Part shown: positions 16,356 through 26,639 of the stretch, in pieces | Numbering within the stretch: the first letter of the stretch is position 1 | Layout: the number at the start of each line of letters is the position of its first letter | From: Bordetella parapertussis | GTDB taxonomy: Bacteria > Pseudomonadota > Gammaproteobacteria > Burkholderiales > SG8-41 | Length of the DNA stretch: 62,318 nucleotides | NCBI GenBank assembly: GCA_945901405.1 | Contig: CAMDLH010000010.1 | Span: 1 to 62,318, forward strand | Direction: 5' to 3' | Notes under the pieces: model-generated | What the model was told of the DNA's origin: nothing | Seen by the model: the letters and a program-made list of their open reading frames with translations, nothing else | The model's database searches: none | Translations under genes and position numbers: made by a program

Positions 16356-18467
16356 TTAAGAAGTAGCCAGCTTCGCCAGCAAGCGCTGTTGCGCGCCTTC
16401 TCTGTCACCGCCGCTGACGAGCTGGTAGCCGCCGTGCCGGTCCATGATCCACGCTTGTGCGTGATCTTCGAGGTACGGTTTGAGTCCTTCTTCGATCACG
16501 CGTTTTTTAAGCGCCGCGTCAAGCACCGGAAAGCACACTTCGACGCGGCCGAAGAAATTGCGTCCCATCCAGTCCGCGCTTGACAGATAGACGTTGTCCT
16601 GACCGTCGTTGTGAAAACAAAACACGCGCGTGTGTTCGAGAAAGCGTCCGACGATGGAACGCACGCGAATATTCTCCGACACGCCCGGCACGCCCGGACG
16701 CAACGCGCACACGCCGCGCACTATGAGATCGATCTGCACGCCGGCCTGCGACGCCGCATACAGCGCGCCGATTACTTCGGGTTCGAGCAGCGCGTTCATC
16801 TTGGCGGTAATGCGCGCCTCGCGCCCCGCCACGGCATGCGCGGTCTCGGTGTTAATGGCGTGCATGATCTGTTTGTGCAGCGTGAACGGCGCCTGCCACA
16901 GATGTTTTAACTTGGTGGCGCGGCCAAAACCGGTCAGTTGCATGAAAATATCGTTTACGTCGGCGCTGATTTCCTCGTTGCAGGTGAACAGCCCGAAATC
17001 GGTGTACACCTTCGCCGTGCGCGCGTGATAGTTGCCGGTGGACAGATGCACGTAGCGGCGCAGTGTGCTCGCTTCAAGTTCTTTTTCCTGCCCTTGTTCG
17101 GGCACTCGTTCGGACACTTGTTCGCGCCGCACCACCATCAGCATTTTCGCGTGCGTCTTGTGCCCCACCACTCCGTAGACCACATGCGCGCCGACTTCCT
17201 CGAGGCGTTGCGCCCAGTTGATATTGGCTTCTTCGTCAAAGCGCGCGAGGAGTTCCAGCACCACGGTGACTTCCTTGCCGCTGCGCGCGGCGGCGATCAG
17301 GATTTCCATCAGTTCCGATTCGGCGCCGGTGCGGTATACCGTCTGTTTGATCGCGACCACCTTCGGGTCGCGCGCCGCCTCCTGCAAAAATGAAATCACC
17401 GGCTGAAACGACTGGAACGGGTGATACAGCATGATGTCGCCGCCGCGCATTGCCTCGAACACGCCCGCCGCGCGTTCGAGGCGCGCGGCCTTGCCCGCGT
17501 TAAACGGCGGGAATTTAAGATCAGGGCGGTTAACGCCGTCGGGCACGCTCATCAAGCGCACCAGATTCACCGGGCCGTCCACGCGGTAGATGTCTTGCGG
17601 ATCCAGCATGAACTGGCGCATGAGAAAGTCGCTGATCGGCTGCGGGCAATTGGCGGTGATTTCAAGACGCACCTCGTCGCCAAACTGCCGGTGCGGCAGT
17701 TCACCACGCAGCGCGGTGCGTAAATCCTGCACCTCCTCGTCGTCCACGAACAGATCGCTGTTGCGCGTCAGGCGAAATTGATAACTGGCGATCACCTTCA
17801 TGCCAGCGAAGAGTTCCGCCACGTGCGCGTGCATGATGGTTGATAGCAGCACGAATTCGTGCTCCACGCTCGACGCCTCGGCGGGCAGACGGATCACGCG
17901 CGGCAGCACGCGCGGCGCCTGCACGATGGCCGTGCCCGAGCCGCGCCCGAAGGCATCCTTGCCTTCGAGCTTCACCGCGAAGTTAAGACTCTTGTTCAAC
18001 ACGCGTGGAAACGGATGCGAGGGGTCAAGCCCGATCGGCGTCAGCACCGGCATCACCTCGCGGCGAAAATACGCCGCAATCCATTCCGCTTGCGCGGCGC
18101 CAAATTCGGTGTGCGGCAAAAAGCGTATGCCCGCGCGCGCGAGGCCCGGCACGATTTCCTCGTTGAACAATCGATACTGTTCGGCGACCAGTTCGTGCGC
18201 GGCTGCGGCAACCTGCTGGTAAACCTGGCTGGCGGGCATGCGATCCGGCCCATCGGCCAATGTGCCGGCTTCGATTTCGGTATGCAGGCCGGCCACGCGT
18301 ATCTCGAAAAACTCGTCGAGATTGCTGCTGACTATGCACAGAAAACGTAATCGTTCCAGCAGCGGCGTCGCGGGATTCGCCGCCTGCGCCAGCACGCGCC
18401 GGTTAAACGCGAGCTGCCCCAGCTCGCGATTGAGAAAGAGTTCAGGCGCGAGGCGTGTCTTGCTCAT
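16356..18467 (-). CDS. ppk1: polyphosphate kinase 1
   Basis: Makes polyphosphate from ATP through a phosphohistidine at the membrane. ATG at 18467 (MSKTRLAPELFLNRELGQL) is the family start; longer upstream frames overlap yggX. By alignment from memory with E. coli PPK, H439 (in GHKTHAKML) matches phosphorylated H435 and H474 (in YVHLSTGNY) matches H454. The spacing is 35 here against 19 in E. coli, because an extra stretch containing SERVPEQGQEKELEAS lies between them, encoded in part by a 12-bp tandem repeat. The GRFLEHTRVFCF segment is also present. 703 residues. Confidence 0.96.
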   Translation of the reverse strand: MSKTRLAPELFLNRELGQLAFNRRVLAQAANPATPLLERLRFLCIVSSNLDEFFEIRVAGLHTEIEAGTLADGPDRMPASQVYQQVAAAAHELVAEQYRLFNEEIVPGLARAGIRFLPHTEFGAAQAEWIAAYFRREVMPVLTPIGLDPSHPFPRVLNKSLNFAVKLEGKDAFGRGSGTAIVQAPRVLPRVIRLPAEASSVEHEFVLLSTIMHAHVAELFAGMKVIASYQFRLTRNSDLFVDDEEVQDLRTALRGELPHRQFGDEVRLEITANCPQPISDFLMRQFMLDPQDIYRVDGPVNLVRLMSVPDGVNRPDLKFPPFNAGKAARLERAAGVFEAMRGGDIMLYHPFQSFQPVISFLQEAARDPKVVAIKQTVYRTGAESELMEILIAAARSGKEVTVVLELLARFDEEANINWAQRLEEVGAHVVYGVVGHKTHAKMLMVVRREQVSERVPEQGQEKELEASTLRRYVHLSTGNYHARTAKVYTDFGLFTCNEEISADVNDIFMQLTGFGRATKLKHLWQAPFTLHKQIMHAINTETAHAVAGREARITAKMNALLEPEVIGALYAASQAGVQIDLIVRGVCALRPGVPGVSENIRVRSIVGRFLEHTRVFCFHNDGQDNVYLSSADWMGRNFFGRVEVCFPVLDAALKKRVIEEGLKPYLEDHAQAWIMDRHGGYQLVSGGDREGAQQRLLAKLATS
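17088..17123 (-). repeat. 12-bp tandem repeat inside ppk1
   Basis: Three in-frame 12-bp units (complements of CTGCCCTTGTTC, GGGCACTCGTTC and GGACACTTGTTC) encode the repeating E-Q/R residues between the two active-site histidines of PPK1. They account for most of the extra length there. Confidence 0.7.
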
Positions 18468-18502
18468 GTTCTGGATGCAACAGTGGCCGCGTCGTGTGCG
18501 CG

Positions 18503-18778
18503 CTACCTGCCGGGCGGCGGCACGTAACCCGCGGCGCTGTCCGCGCCCTCGCCGAAGAAGTACTTTTCGGTTTGCTGCGACAGATACTCGCGCGATTTCT
18601 TGTCCGCAAGGTTGAGGCGGTTTTCGTTGACCAGCATCTTCTGCTGTTCGAGCCACTGCTTCCACGCCTCCTTGGAAACGCTCTCGAAAATACGCTTGCC
18701 GAGCGCGCCGGGATACGGCGGAAAATCCAGCCCTTCGGCACTGCGCCCCAGCTTGATGCATTGCACGGTTCTTGCCAT
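18503..18778 (-). CDS. yggX: Fe(2+)-trafficking / oxidative-damage protection protein YggX
   Basis: A 91-residue cytosolic protein that protects labile iron-sulfur clusters. The sequence follows the family throughout: [20 protein letters not shown] with the conserved cysteine C7, [19 protein letters not shown], and a C-terminal GYVPPPG. The start ATG at 18778 gives the family N-terminus MARTVQC. It lies 35 bp ahead of ppk1 on the same strand. Confidence 0.95.
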   Translation of the reverse strand: MARTVQCIKLGRSAEGLDFPPYPGALGKRIFESVSKEAWKQWLEQQKMLVNENRLNLADKKSREYLSQQTEKYFFGEGADSAAGYVPPPGR

Positions 18779-18834
18779 GTGACAGCCTTTTAAAGTTTCG
18801 TAAATGATTTCGGCGCCGTGACAGCCGCGCGGGA

Positions 18835-21300
18835 TTACGCGGTGAACGGCAAATCCATCGTGCGGTGCATATTAGCCACATTCTTCATCAGCGGGTGATC
18901 CGAGCGCGGCCGTTCCAGATGGTATCCCTGCACGCAATCGACGCCAAACGCGCGCAGCATTTCAAACGTGGCCTCGTCCTCGACGCATTCCGCGATGGTG
19001 GTCTTGTGCAATCCGCGTGCCACCGACACCATCGCCTTTACGAACAACTGATTGTCGTGCTCCTGCGGCAGATTGCGTATGAACAAGCCGTCGATCTTGA
19101 TCGAATCGACGTGCAGATGCTTCAGATACGCGAACGAAGAAAACCCGGTGCCGAAATCATCCAGGCACACGCCGCAGCCGGTCTGGCGCAGCGCCTCGAT
19201 GAAGCGGCACGCGTCATGCAGATCGGACACCGCGGAGGTCTCGGTCAGCTCCACCAGCAGGCGGTGCGCGGCGACGCCGCAGCGTTTCAGCTCCTCGGAT
19301 ATGAATTGCGGCAGCGTCGGTTCGTCAAACGAGCGCCCGGAAATATTCACCGCCAGCGCGGGAATTTCCTTGCCCCCGGCCAGCGTGCGTATCGATTCGC
19401 GCAGCACCCAGCGGTCGATGTCGAGTATCTTGCCGGAGCTTTCCGCCGCCGGAATGAATTCACCGGGCATGATCAGCACCTCTGCATCGTCCTTGTCGCG
19501 CATGCGCACCAGCACCTCGAAATGCGACAACGCGCGGTCAGCGGTGTTGTAGACGCCCTGGAACTGCAACTCCATCAGGTTGGTCTCGATCGCATGCGAA
19601 ATGCGATCGTTCCACGACAATCGCGTCACCATGCGCTGCGTGGTATCCAGATCGCCGCGGTAAATGCGCCAGGCGTTCTTGCCGGCTTCTTTCGCCTGGT
19701 ACATCGCGGTGTCGGCGCGTGCGATCAACTCTTCCGATCCATCGGCGTGATCCGGGTACACCGCGATACCGAGACTGCTGGTCAGGCGCAGACTCTGCCC
19801 TTCAAACTGATAGCTTATCTGCGCGATGGTGCGCGTGATGCGTTCGGCAAGCACCTTCAACATTTCGTCGGATATGTCGGGCACCAGTGCCGCGAACTCG
19901 TCGCCGCCCAGTCGCGCGAATATTTCGTTGCGGCGCACCTGCCCGCTGACCTCGCCCGCCACGCGGATCAGCATCGCATCGCCCGCGCGGTGGCCGAAGG
20001 TATCGTTGATGTATTTGAATTCATCCAGATCGAAAAACAGCAACGCCAGACGCGAGCCGGAGCGGTGCGCTTCCGCCAGCATGCGTGTAAGTTCCTCGTT
20101 GAAGCGGTGGCGGTTGTAGAGCCCCGTCAGCGCGTCGCGTTCCGCCAGATAAACCAGTTGATCGGCCGTGCGCCGCTCGTGCGTGACATCCTCGAATAGC
20201 CACAGCCTGCCCACCGGCCGGTTGAACACATCGTTCACCGCGTGGCCCTGCTGCGTGATGAGCCGGCCATCGGACAACTGCAACTCCAGTATCGCGGCCT
20301 TCTCGCCGTCTCCAGGCAAGCGCAACAACTGGCGCGATTGTTCGTCGGGCCGCGCCAGCATGGCGAATGACGCGCTTAGCGCCTCGCGCGGCGAGGCGCC
20401 GATCAGGCGCGCGCCAGGCGCGACCGCCCAGATGCGTAAAAACGCCGGGTTGCAATAGACGATACGATCATCGATGGAAACAAACAGAATGCCTATGTCC
20501 ATCGCGCCCAGTAGTGCCGCGAGCCGCGCGTGCTCGTCCTGCGCGCGCGTCAGATACTGCTGCTGTGCCACTTGCGCGTCGCGCAACTCTTGTACCGTGG
20601 TTTCCAGCCGCTGCTCCGCCTGCTTGCGCTGATCGATATTGCGTATGCTGATACGGATGCCGAGGTTGCCGCCCTGATTATCGAAGATGGGCCGCCAGTC
20701 GGCCGCCGCCCAGAAGTGCGTGCCGTTCTTGCGGCGCGCGCGAAATTCAAAATCCTGCCCGGTGTTGCCGCGCAGCGCGAGCCGTATCTGGCGCACCGTG
20801 CGTTTTACATCCGGTTCGCTGATAAACGTCGCGGGGAAATCCTCCGCCGCGATACATTCCTCAGGCGTGTAGCCGAACATGTCCTGCACCCGCGGATTGA
20901 TCCAGGTCAACTTGCCATCGGGGTTCGCCCACAACTCGCAGTCGTAGCTGTAGTCGGCGATGGCGGAGAATTTCGCTTCGTTGTCAGCCAGCGCCTTGAT
21001 GCGCCCCGACAGCGCATCAGCCATGGCGTTGAACGCGACGCCGAGCTGCGCCACCTCGCCGTTGCCTTCCACCGGCAGACGCACGGCGTAATTGCCCTCG
21101 GCAAAACTGGCACTGGCCGATACAAGCTGGCGCAAGTTAGGGGTGAACCAACAATACAAGCCGAGCGTGATCGCCATCGACAGCACTGTCGCGAGCAAGG
21201 CAAGCAGCAGGCCGGCACCGCCAACGGCAAGCAGCACAAATAGTAGTACCTGCGCCGCCGCGCATGCGAGCACCAGTCTGGCGGGCGGTAGCTGGTTCAT
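18835..21300 (-). CDS. membrane PAS-GGDEF-EAL cyclic-di-GMP protein
   Basis: A composite sensor. Two N-terminal membrane helices lie within the first 60 residues, followed by a HAMP-like linker ([20 protein letters not shown]), two PAS domains, a GGDEF domain with intact LGGDEFAAL, and a C-terminal EAL domain. The EAL signature reads FEVLVRM (EVL), and the other catalytic segments are present: [25 protein letters not shown] and ECVEDE. No canonical RxxD inhibitory site precedes GGDEF (RRNE instead). Both synthesis and breakdown of c-di-GMP are possible. ATG at 21300 is preferred to GTG at 21321, which overlaps argA. 821 residues. Confidence 0.93.
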   Translation of the reverse strand: MNQLPPARLVLACAAAQVLLFVLLAVGGAGLLLALLATVLSMAITLGLYCWFTPNLRQLVSASASFAEGNYAVRLPVEGNGEVAQLGVAFNAMADALSGRIKALADNEAKFSAIADYSYDCELWANPDGKLTWINPRVQDMFGYTPEECIAAEDFPATFISEPDVKRTVRQIRLALRGNTGQDFEFRARRKNGTHFWAAADWRPIFDNQGGNLGIRISIRNIDQRKQAEQRLETTVQELRDAQVAQQQYLTRAQDEHARLAALLGAMDIGILFVSIDDRIVYCNPAFLRIWAVAPGARLIGASPREALSASFAMLARPDEQSRQLLRLPGDGEKAAILELQLSDGRLITQQGHAVNDVFNRPVGRLWLFEDVTHERRTADQLVYLAERDALTGLYNRHRFNEELTRMLAEAHRSGSRLALLFFDLDEFKYINDTFGHRAGDAMLIRVAGEVSGQVRRNEIFARLGGDEFAALVPDISDEMLKVLAERITRTIAQISYQFEGQSLRLTSSLGIAVYPDHADGSEELIARADTAMYQAKEAGKNAWRIYRGDLDTTQRMVTRLSWNDRISHAIETNLMELQFQGVYNTADRALSHFEVLVRMRDKDDAEVLIMPGEFIPAAESSGKILDIDRWVLRESIRTLAGGKEIPALAVNISGRSFDEPTLPQFISEELKRCGVAAHRLLVELTETSAVSDLHDACRFIEALRQTGCGVCLDDFGTGFSSFAYLKHLHVDSIKIDGLFIRNLPQEHDNQLFVKAMVSVARGLHKTTIAECVEDEATFEMLRAFGVDCVQGYHLERPRSDHPLMKNVANMHRTMDLPFTA

Positions 21301-21304
21301 GGGC

Positions 21305-22726
21305 TTACGCGCTCCCGGCACGCAGTTTTTTGGTCAGCACCACCGAGCGGCGCTGGTAGTTGTACATCTCGCGCTTGCCGCGCGGCAACTCGTCCACGCC
21401 ACTCTCGACGAAGCCGTGTTCGACAAACCAGTGTTCGGCGCGCGTGGTCAGTACGAACAGTTTTTTGAAACCGCGCCGCCGCGCGCGCGCCTCGATTGCT
21501 TCGAGCAGGCGCACGCCCGCGCCGCGTCCGCGAAACTCCGGATTCACCGCGAGGCAGGCAAGCTCGGCCGCGCGATCCTCGGAAAACGGATACAGCGCGG
21601 CGCAGGCCACGATCATGCGGTCATGCTCCATCACCACGAAACGCCCGATTTCGCGCTCGAGCAGATCGCGGCCGCGCTTGACCAGCGTGCCGTCTTCTTC
21701 GAGTGGTTCGATCAGGCGCACCACGCCGCCGATATCGTCGATTTTCGCGTCGCGCAGCGTCTCCATCGGGTCGGGCGAGACCATGGTGCCCACGCCCGTG
21801 TGTGTGAACAATTCGAGCAACAGCGCGCCCGGTGTGTGGCGCGAAATCAGATGCACGCGCTTGACCCCTTGCTGGCAGGCGCGCACCGCGCACGGCAGAT
21901 ACAACCCCGTATCGCCGTCGAGCGAGCCGTCTTTCGCGATCAATTTTTGCGCCTGATTGGGTGTGAGCTCGCGTTGCAGGCTGCCGCGGCGGTTAGTGAC
22001 GCCCGGTTTATCCATCATGAAAATCAGCTTGTCGGCGTTTAGCGCGACCGCCGCCGCCTCGGCGATATTTTCCAGCGCGATGTTGAACACCTCGCCCGTC
22101 GCGGAAAACCCCAGCGGCGACAGCAGCACCAGCTCGCCGAAGTTAAGCCGGTCGCGTATCGCCGCCACATCGATTTTGCGCACTTCGCCGGTGTGTTGCA
22201 GATCAACGCCGTCGAGGATGCCGATCGGCTTGGCAGTGACAAAGTTGCCGCTCGACACGCGGATATCCGCCCCCGCCATCGGCGAATTGGGCAGGCCCAT
22301 CGACAGCATGGCCTCGATCTCGACCCGCAGCCGCCCGCTGGTTTCCTTGGCGCATGAGAGCGTCACATCGTCGGTCACGCGCAATCCACGCACGTAGCTG
22401 GTGGCATGACCAAGTTCGCGCAAGCGCGCGTCGATCTGCGCGCGCGCGCCGTGCACCACCACCAGCCGCACGCCCAGCGCGGCGAGCAGATTCAGGTGAT
22501 GATTGAGCCCGACGAATTTTCCTTCCGACACCACTTCGCCGCCGAACGCGATCACAAAAGTGCGTCCGCGAAATGCATGGATGTAGGGCGTCACCGACTG
22601 GAACCAATCGATGAAATGTTCCGGACTGATATTGCGCGGGCGGCGCGTGGCGGGCGGATTTGGCGCGGTTACCCGCTCGTCGGCGGATTCCTGCGCGGTC
22701 TTGTCCGGAGCCCTGCTAATTGCCAT
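21305..22726 (-). CDS. argA: N-acetylglutamate synthase
   Basis: Acetylates glutamate with acetyl-CoA, the first step of arginine synthesis. The N-terminal amino-acid-kinase-like domain (FVIAFGGEVV, VVVHGARAQID) is the arginine-binding regulatory part. The C-terminal GNAT domain carries the acetyl-CoA loop (LAVNPEFRGRGAGVRLLEAI). This two-domain form and the 473-residue length are those of classical ArgA. A good AGGA precedes the ATG at 22726. The c-di-GMP gene starts four bases after its stop. Confidence 0.95.
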   Translation of the reverse strand: MAISRAPDKTAQESADERVTAPNPPATRRPRNISPEHFIDWFQSVTPYIHAFRGRTFVIAFGGEVVSEGKFVGLNHHLNLLAALGVRLVVVHGARAQIDARLRELGHATSYVRGLRVTDDVTLSCAKETSGRLRVEIEAMLSMGLPNSPMAGADIRVSSGNFVTAKPIGILDGVDLQHTGEVRKIDVAAIRDRLNFGELVLLSPLGFSATGEVFNIALENIAEAAAVALNADKLIFMMDKPGVTNRRGSLQRELTPNQAQKLIAKDGSLDGDTGLYLPCAVRACQQGVKRVHLISRHTPGALLLELFTHTGVGTMVSPDPMETLRDAKIDDIGGVVRLIEPLEEDGTLVKRGRDLLEREIGRFVVMEHDRMIVACAALYPFSEDRAAELACLAVNPEFRGRGAGVRLLEAIEARARRRGFKKLFVLTTRAEHWFVEHGFVESGVDELPRGKREMYNYQRRSVVLTKKLRAGSA

Positions 22727-22893
22727 TTCCTGTAGCTCATGTCCAGCTGCACGACAAGGCCGTGCGATGGCGCATTTTAATGCAAACTCATGAGCTTAGA
22801 GGCGATTCGTTATACGGAATTGAGGATTGCATCACGCTACGTCCAGGTAAGTTTGCGTGGCCGGATTCGTGCGCAGGATTCGGCGCGGCGTTG

Positions 22894-23616
22894 TCAGAAA
22901 TCTCCCCACAGTGTCTGCATCGCGGCCAGCGCCGCAACCGCTGCGGTCTCGGTGCGCAACACGCGCGGGCCGAGCTTCACCAGCCTGAACCCGGCGACTT
23001 GCGCGGCGGCTTCTTCTTCCGGCGACAAGCCGCCTTCAGGGCCGGCGAGCAGTATTACATTACCGCCGGGGCGAGGCAGGTCGCGCAGGCGCACCTCCGC
23101 GCGCGGCGAAAGCAGCAGCCGCAGCCCGCCGCCGGGCGCGCCCAGCCAATTGGTGATTGGACGTAAGTTATTGATTTCAGGGATAAAATTTCTACCGCAC
23201 TGCTCGCAGGCTGCAATCGCCACACCGCGCCAGTGCACCGCGCGCTTCTCCGCGCGCTCGCCCGCGAGTCGCACCACGCTGCGCGAAGTAAGCAACGGCT
23301 GAATTGCAGTGACGCCAAGCTCGACCGCTTTTTGTATCGTGTAATCCATGCGCTCGCCGCTTGACAGCCCCTGCGCCAGCGTGACGGCGAGCGGCGATTC
23401 GCGGCTGACTTCGCGGCGCTCGCCGGCGATGAGCGAGATGCCGCTCTTGTCCACGCGCGAAATCGTCGCCGGATATTCGGCGCCGCGCCCGTCGAACAAA
23501 ATCACCTGGGCGCCCGCGGCAAGCCGCAACACATGCTGCACATGGTGTGCCTGAGCCGCATCGAGCCTGCACTCGCCGTGATCGGCGAAAATCCCGGAAA
23601 AATACAAGCGCGTCAA
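22894..23616 (-). CDS. rsmE: 16S rRNA m3U1498 methyltransferase
   Basis: Methylates U1498 of 16S rRNA in the assembled 30S subunit. It is a SPOUT-family protein of 240 residues with an N-terminal PUA-like domain (MTRLYFSG...HVLRL) and the C-terminal knot signature LLAGPEGGLSPEEE and LGPRVLRTETA. Residues 143-152 (NFIPEINNLR) are encoded by a copy of the AT-rich repeat; the length of that segment matches relatives as I remember them. It is divergent from trkA. Confidence 0.95.
   Translation of the reverse strand: MTRLYFSGIFADHGECRLDAAQAHHVQHVLRLAAGAQVILFDGRGAEYPATISRVDKSGISLIAGERREVSRESPLAVTLAQGLSSGERMDYTIQKAVELGVTAIQPLLTSRSVVRLAGERAEKRAVHWRGVAIAACEQCGRNFIPEINNLRPITNWLGAPGGGLRLLLSPRAEVRLRDLPRPGGNVILLAGPEGGLSPEEEAAAQVAGFRLVKLGPRVLRTETAAVAALAAMQTLWGDF
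23162..23188 (-). repeat. AT-rich dispersed repeat, family A, copy 5 (inside rsmE)
   Basis: On the minus strand it contains TTATCC, then GAAATCAATAACTTACG. It lies in frame inside rsmE, in the sense direction. Confidence 0.55.
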
Positions 23617-23746
23617 TGGCTTGGCTCAAAATTTCAGTGGCGAAATTATGCCACAGCGCGCGCACTTCTCCGGCACGAAACGCGGGGCTTTCGTGCATCC
23701 GGCAAGGGCGCGGAATAGAATCGCGCATTGCCTTGGAGAAATTGAG

Positions 23747-25162
23747 TTGAAAATCGTAATACTGGGCGCGGGTCAGGTAGGTTCGTCCGTCGCTGAAAAC
23801 CTGGTGTCGGAAGCGAACGACATCACGGTGGTGGATACCAACGCCGAGCGGCTCGCCACGCTCGCTGACCGGCTGGATCTGCGCACGGTGTGCGGCAACG
23901 CGGCGCACCCGGCCACGCTGGAGAACGCCGGTGCGCGCGACGCGGATTTGATACTCGCGGTGACGCAAAGCGACGAGACCAATCTGGTGGCGTGCAAACT
24001 CGCCGCGACGATGTTCAACATCCCCACCAAGATCGCGCGCATCCGCTCGGCCGATTATCTGTCGCACCCGGAGATTTTTTCACCGGAAAATTTCGCGGTC
24101 GATGTGCCGATCTGTCCGGAACAGATACTCACCGATTACATCGTCAAGCTGCTGGAATTCCCCGAGGCGCTGCAGGTGCTGGAGTTCGCGCGTGGCAAGG
24201 TGAGCCTCGTCGCGGTGCGCGCGTTTCACGGCGGCCCGCTGGTGGGCCACGAAATTTCGTACCTGCGCACGCACATGCCGCAAATCGATGCGCGCGTGGC
24301 GGCGATATTCCGTCAGGACAGCGCGATCACGCCCGAAGGCTCGACAGTGGTGGAAGCCGACGACGAGGTGTTTTTCATCGCCGCCACCGAAAACATCCGC
24401 GGCGTGATGCGCGAACTGCGGCGCATGGACAAGCCGGTGAAGCGCGTGATGCTCGGCGGCGGCGGCAACATCGGGCGGCGGCTGGCGAAGGCGATCGAAG
24501 ACAAATACGAAGTCAAGATTATCGAGTACGGCAAGGCCGCCGCCGAACGCCTCGCGGCGGAGTTGGACAAAACACTGGTTCTGGTCGGCGATGTCACCGA
24601 CGAGGAATTGCTGCAGGCGGAGAACATCGGCGACATGGATGTGTATTGCGCGCTCACCAACGATGACGAAAACAACATCATGTCCTCGCTGCTCGCCAAG
24701 CGTTTGGGCGTGCGCAAGGTGATCGCGCTGATCAACCGCAGTTCGTACGTGAATCTGCTGCAATCGGGGCGCATCGACATCGCGATATCGCCGGTGCAGG
24801 CAACCATAGGCACGCTGCTCGCGCGCGTGCGCCGCGGTGATGTGGCGGCGGTGCATTCGCTGCGCCGGGGTGCCGCGGAGGCGCTGGAACTGGTGGCGCA
24901 CGGCGACGCGAGATCGTCGCGCGTGGTGGGGCGCCGCGTCGAGGAAATCGAGCTGCCCAAGGGTGCGACCATCGGTGCCCTGGTGCGCCAGCGCGCGCTG
25001 CCAGTGCGCGAAGGGGAAGAACCGCGCTACGAGGATCAAGTCATCATGGCGCATCACGACGTGGTGATCGAGGCCGACGATCATGTGATTGTGTTCGTGG
25101 TAAACCGGCGCATGATTTCGCGCGTGGAAAAGCTGTTCCAGGTCGATGTGGGTTTTGTGTAA
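23747..25162 (+). CDS. trkA: Trk potassium uptake regulatory subunit TrkA
   Basis: Cytoplasmic NAD(H)-binding ring subunit that gates the TrkH potassium channel. Two RCK_N/RCK_C repeats are present: the first Rossmann motif is GAGQVGSSVAENL near residues 7-19 and the second is GGGGNIGRRLAKA. TTG at 23747 is taken as start because the family N-terminus (KIVILGAGQVG) begins with the next codon and GGAG lies about nine bases upstream; upstream frame extensions would reach into rsmE. 471 residues. trkH follows after 12 bp. Confidence 0.95.
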   Translation: MKIVILGAGQVGSSVAENLVSEANDITVVDTNAERLATLADRLDLRTVCGNAAHPATLENAGARDADLILAVTQSDETNLVACKLAATMFNIPTKIARIRSADYLSHPEIFSPENFAVDVPICPEQILTDYIVKLLEFPEALQVLEFARGKVSLVAVRAFHGGPLVGHEISYLRTHMPQIDARVAAIFRQDSAITPEGSTVVEADDEVFFIAATENIRGVMRELRRMDKPVKRVMLGGGGNIGRRLAKAIEDKYEVKIIEYGKAAAERLAAELDKTLVLVGDVTDEELLQAENIGDMDVYCALTNDDENNIMSSLLAKRLGVRKVIALINRSSYVNLLQSGRIDIAISPVQATIGTLLARVRRGDVAAVHSLRRGAAEALELVAHGDARSSRVVGRRVEEIELPKGATIGALVRQRALPVREGEEPRYEDQVIMAHHDVVIEADDHVIVFVVNRRMISRVEKLFQVDVGFV

Positions 25163-25174
25163 AGCGCCCGCCTC

Positions 25175-26632
25175 ATGACGCCGCTGCTGACCGTGGCCCC
25201 GCTGCTGGGGTTGATCGCGATGGTGATGAGCCTGTCTCACGTGGTTCCAATCGCCGTGTCGTACGCGTATGGCGATGGCGCCACGCAGGCGTTCGCGCTG
25301 TCGATGGCGGTCAACTTCGCTTTGGGCTACCTGGCGTGGATCACCACCCGGCGATTCCGGCGCGATCTCACGCCGCGCGACGGGATACTGCTAGTGGTAA
25401 TCGCATGGTGCGGCGGCCCGTTGTTCGCGTCGCTGCCGCTGCTCATGGGCATATACGGCCTGTCGTTTACCGATGCATACTTCGAGAGCGTCTCGGCGCT
25501 GACGGCGACCGGCGCGACCGTGCTCTCCGGCCTCGACAGGCTGCCGGCGTCTATCAACGTGTGGCGCGCGCTGCTGATGTGGTTCGGCGGCATGGGCATG
25601 ATCGTGCTGGCGGTGGCGATTCTGCCGCTGCTGGGCGTGGGCGGCCGGCAGATTTTCAAGGCTGAGACGCCGGGGCCGATGAAGGACGCGAAACTCACGC
25701 CGCGCATCACCGAAACCGCCAAGGGCCTGTGGCTCGTTTACGTGATGATCTCCATTGCCTGCCTGCTCGCCTACCGCTGGGCAGGCATGAGCTGGCTGGA
25801 TGCATGGATACACATGTTCACGACCGTCAGTCTGGGCGGGTTTTCCAGTTACGACGCGAGTTTTGCGCACTGGAATTCGCCGTTGATTGAAGTTGTCGCC
25901 ATGGTGTTCATGTTGGTCGCATGCATCAACTTCGGCACGCACTTTCTGGCATTCCGTTCGCGCAGTCCGTATCCCTATTACCACGACCCGGAGGTACGTC
26001 TGTGCATGGTCGTGCTCGCGCTAAGCTGCGCCGCCATTGCGGCATATTTACGCGCGATGGGCACGTATCCCGACTTCACCACCGCGTTGCGCCATGCGTC
26101 TTTTAACGTGATCTCGGTGGCCACCACTACGGGTTATTCCAACACGGACTACAACTTGTGGCCGATTTTCGCGCCGATGTGGATGCTGTTCCTGTGCAGC
26201 TTTGTTTCGTGTTCCGGCTCCACCGGCGGCGGCATCAAGATGATCCGCGCGCAATTGCTCTACGTGCAGATATATCGTGAATTTATCAAGCTACTCCACC
26301 CGAGCTCAGTCAGCCCTGCCAAACTCTCAGGGCAAGTCATTGAAAATAAAGTGATTTTTGCGGTTCTCGCATTCATGTTCATTTACATCGCGAGCATCGT
26401 CAGCATGACGCTGGTGCTGCTCGCCAGCGGCCTTGACGTAGTCACCGCGTTCACCGCCGTCATCGCCTGCATCAACAACACCGGGCCAGGGTTGAATCAG
26501 GTCGGCCCCGCCACCACCTTCGCGGTACTGTCGGATTTCCAGACTTGGGTATGCACGTTCGCGATGCTGCTCGGACGGCTGGAGTTATTCACACTGCTGG
26601 TCGTCTTCACACCTATTTTCTGGCGCCGCTAA
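25175..26632 (+). CDS. trkH: Trk potassium transporter membrane subunit TrkH
   Basis: Inner-membrane channel of the Trk system. The 485-residue protein has the four pore-loop repeats of the family, including the selectivity-filter-like segments ALTATGATVLS, TTVSLGGFSSYD, SVATTTGYSNTDYN and CINNTGPGLNQVG, plus the conserved SGSTGGGIKMIR. It lies directly behind trkA and should form the complete uptake system with it. A second K+ importer, kup, is encoded only 1.2 kb downstream. Confidence 0.96.
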   Translation: MTPLLTVAPLLGLIAMVMSLSHVVPIAVSYAYGDGATQAFALSMAVNFALGYLAWITTRRFRRDLTPRDGILLVVIAWCGGPLFASLPLLMGIYGLSFTDAYFESVSALTATGATVLSGLDRLPASINVWRALLMWFGGMGMIVLAVAILPLLGVGGRQIFKAETPGPMKDAKLTPRITETAKGLWLVYVMISIACLLAYRWAGMSWLDAWIHMFTTVSLGGFSSYDASFAHWNSPLIEVVAMVFMLVACINFGTHFLAFRSRSPYPYYHDPEVRLCMVVLALSCAAIAAYLRAMGTYPDFTTALRHASFNVISVATTTGYSNTDYNLWPIFAPMWMLFLCSFVSCSGSTGGGIKMIRAQLLYVQIYREFIKLLHPSSVSPAKLSGQVIENKVIFAVLAFMFIYIASIVSMTLVLLASGLDVVTAFTAVIACINNTGPGLNQVGPATTFAVLSDFQTWVCTFAMLLGRLELFTLLVVFTPIFWRR

Positions 26633-26639
26633 GGTCACG

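Noticed and set aside
16356-18881. A longer ppk1 start near 18881
   Set aside because: It would overlap the whole yggX gene in another frame, and the added residues have no PPK similarity.
18865-20199. 444-codon plus-strand frame opposite the GGDEF-EAL gene
   Set aside because: Antisense to conserved GGDEF and EAL motifs, arginine-rich, no family features.
18835-21300. EVL in place of EAL taken as proof of an inactive phosphodiesterase
   Set aside because: The catalytic glutamate is kept and the other metal-site segments are present; EVL variants of active enzymes are common in this subfamily.
23617-23746. Coding extension of trkA upstream of 23747
   Set aside because: The extension reaches the rsmE start region, has no TrkA similarity, and a good GGAG precedes TTG 23747.
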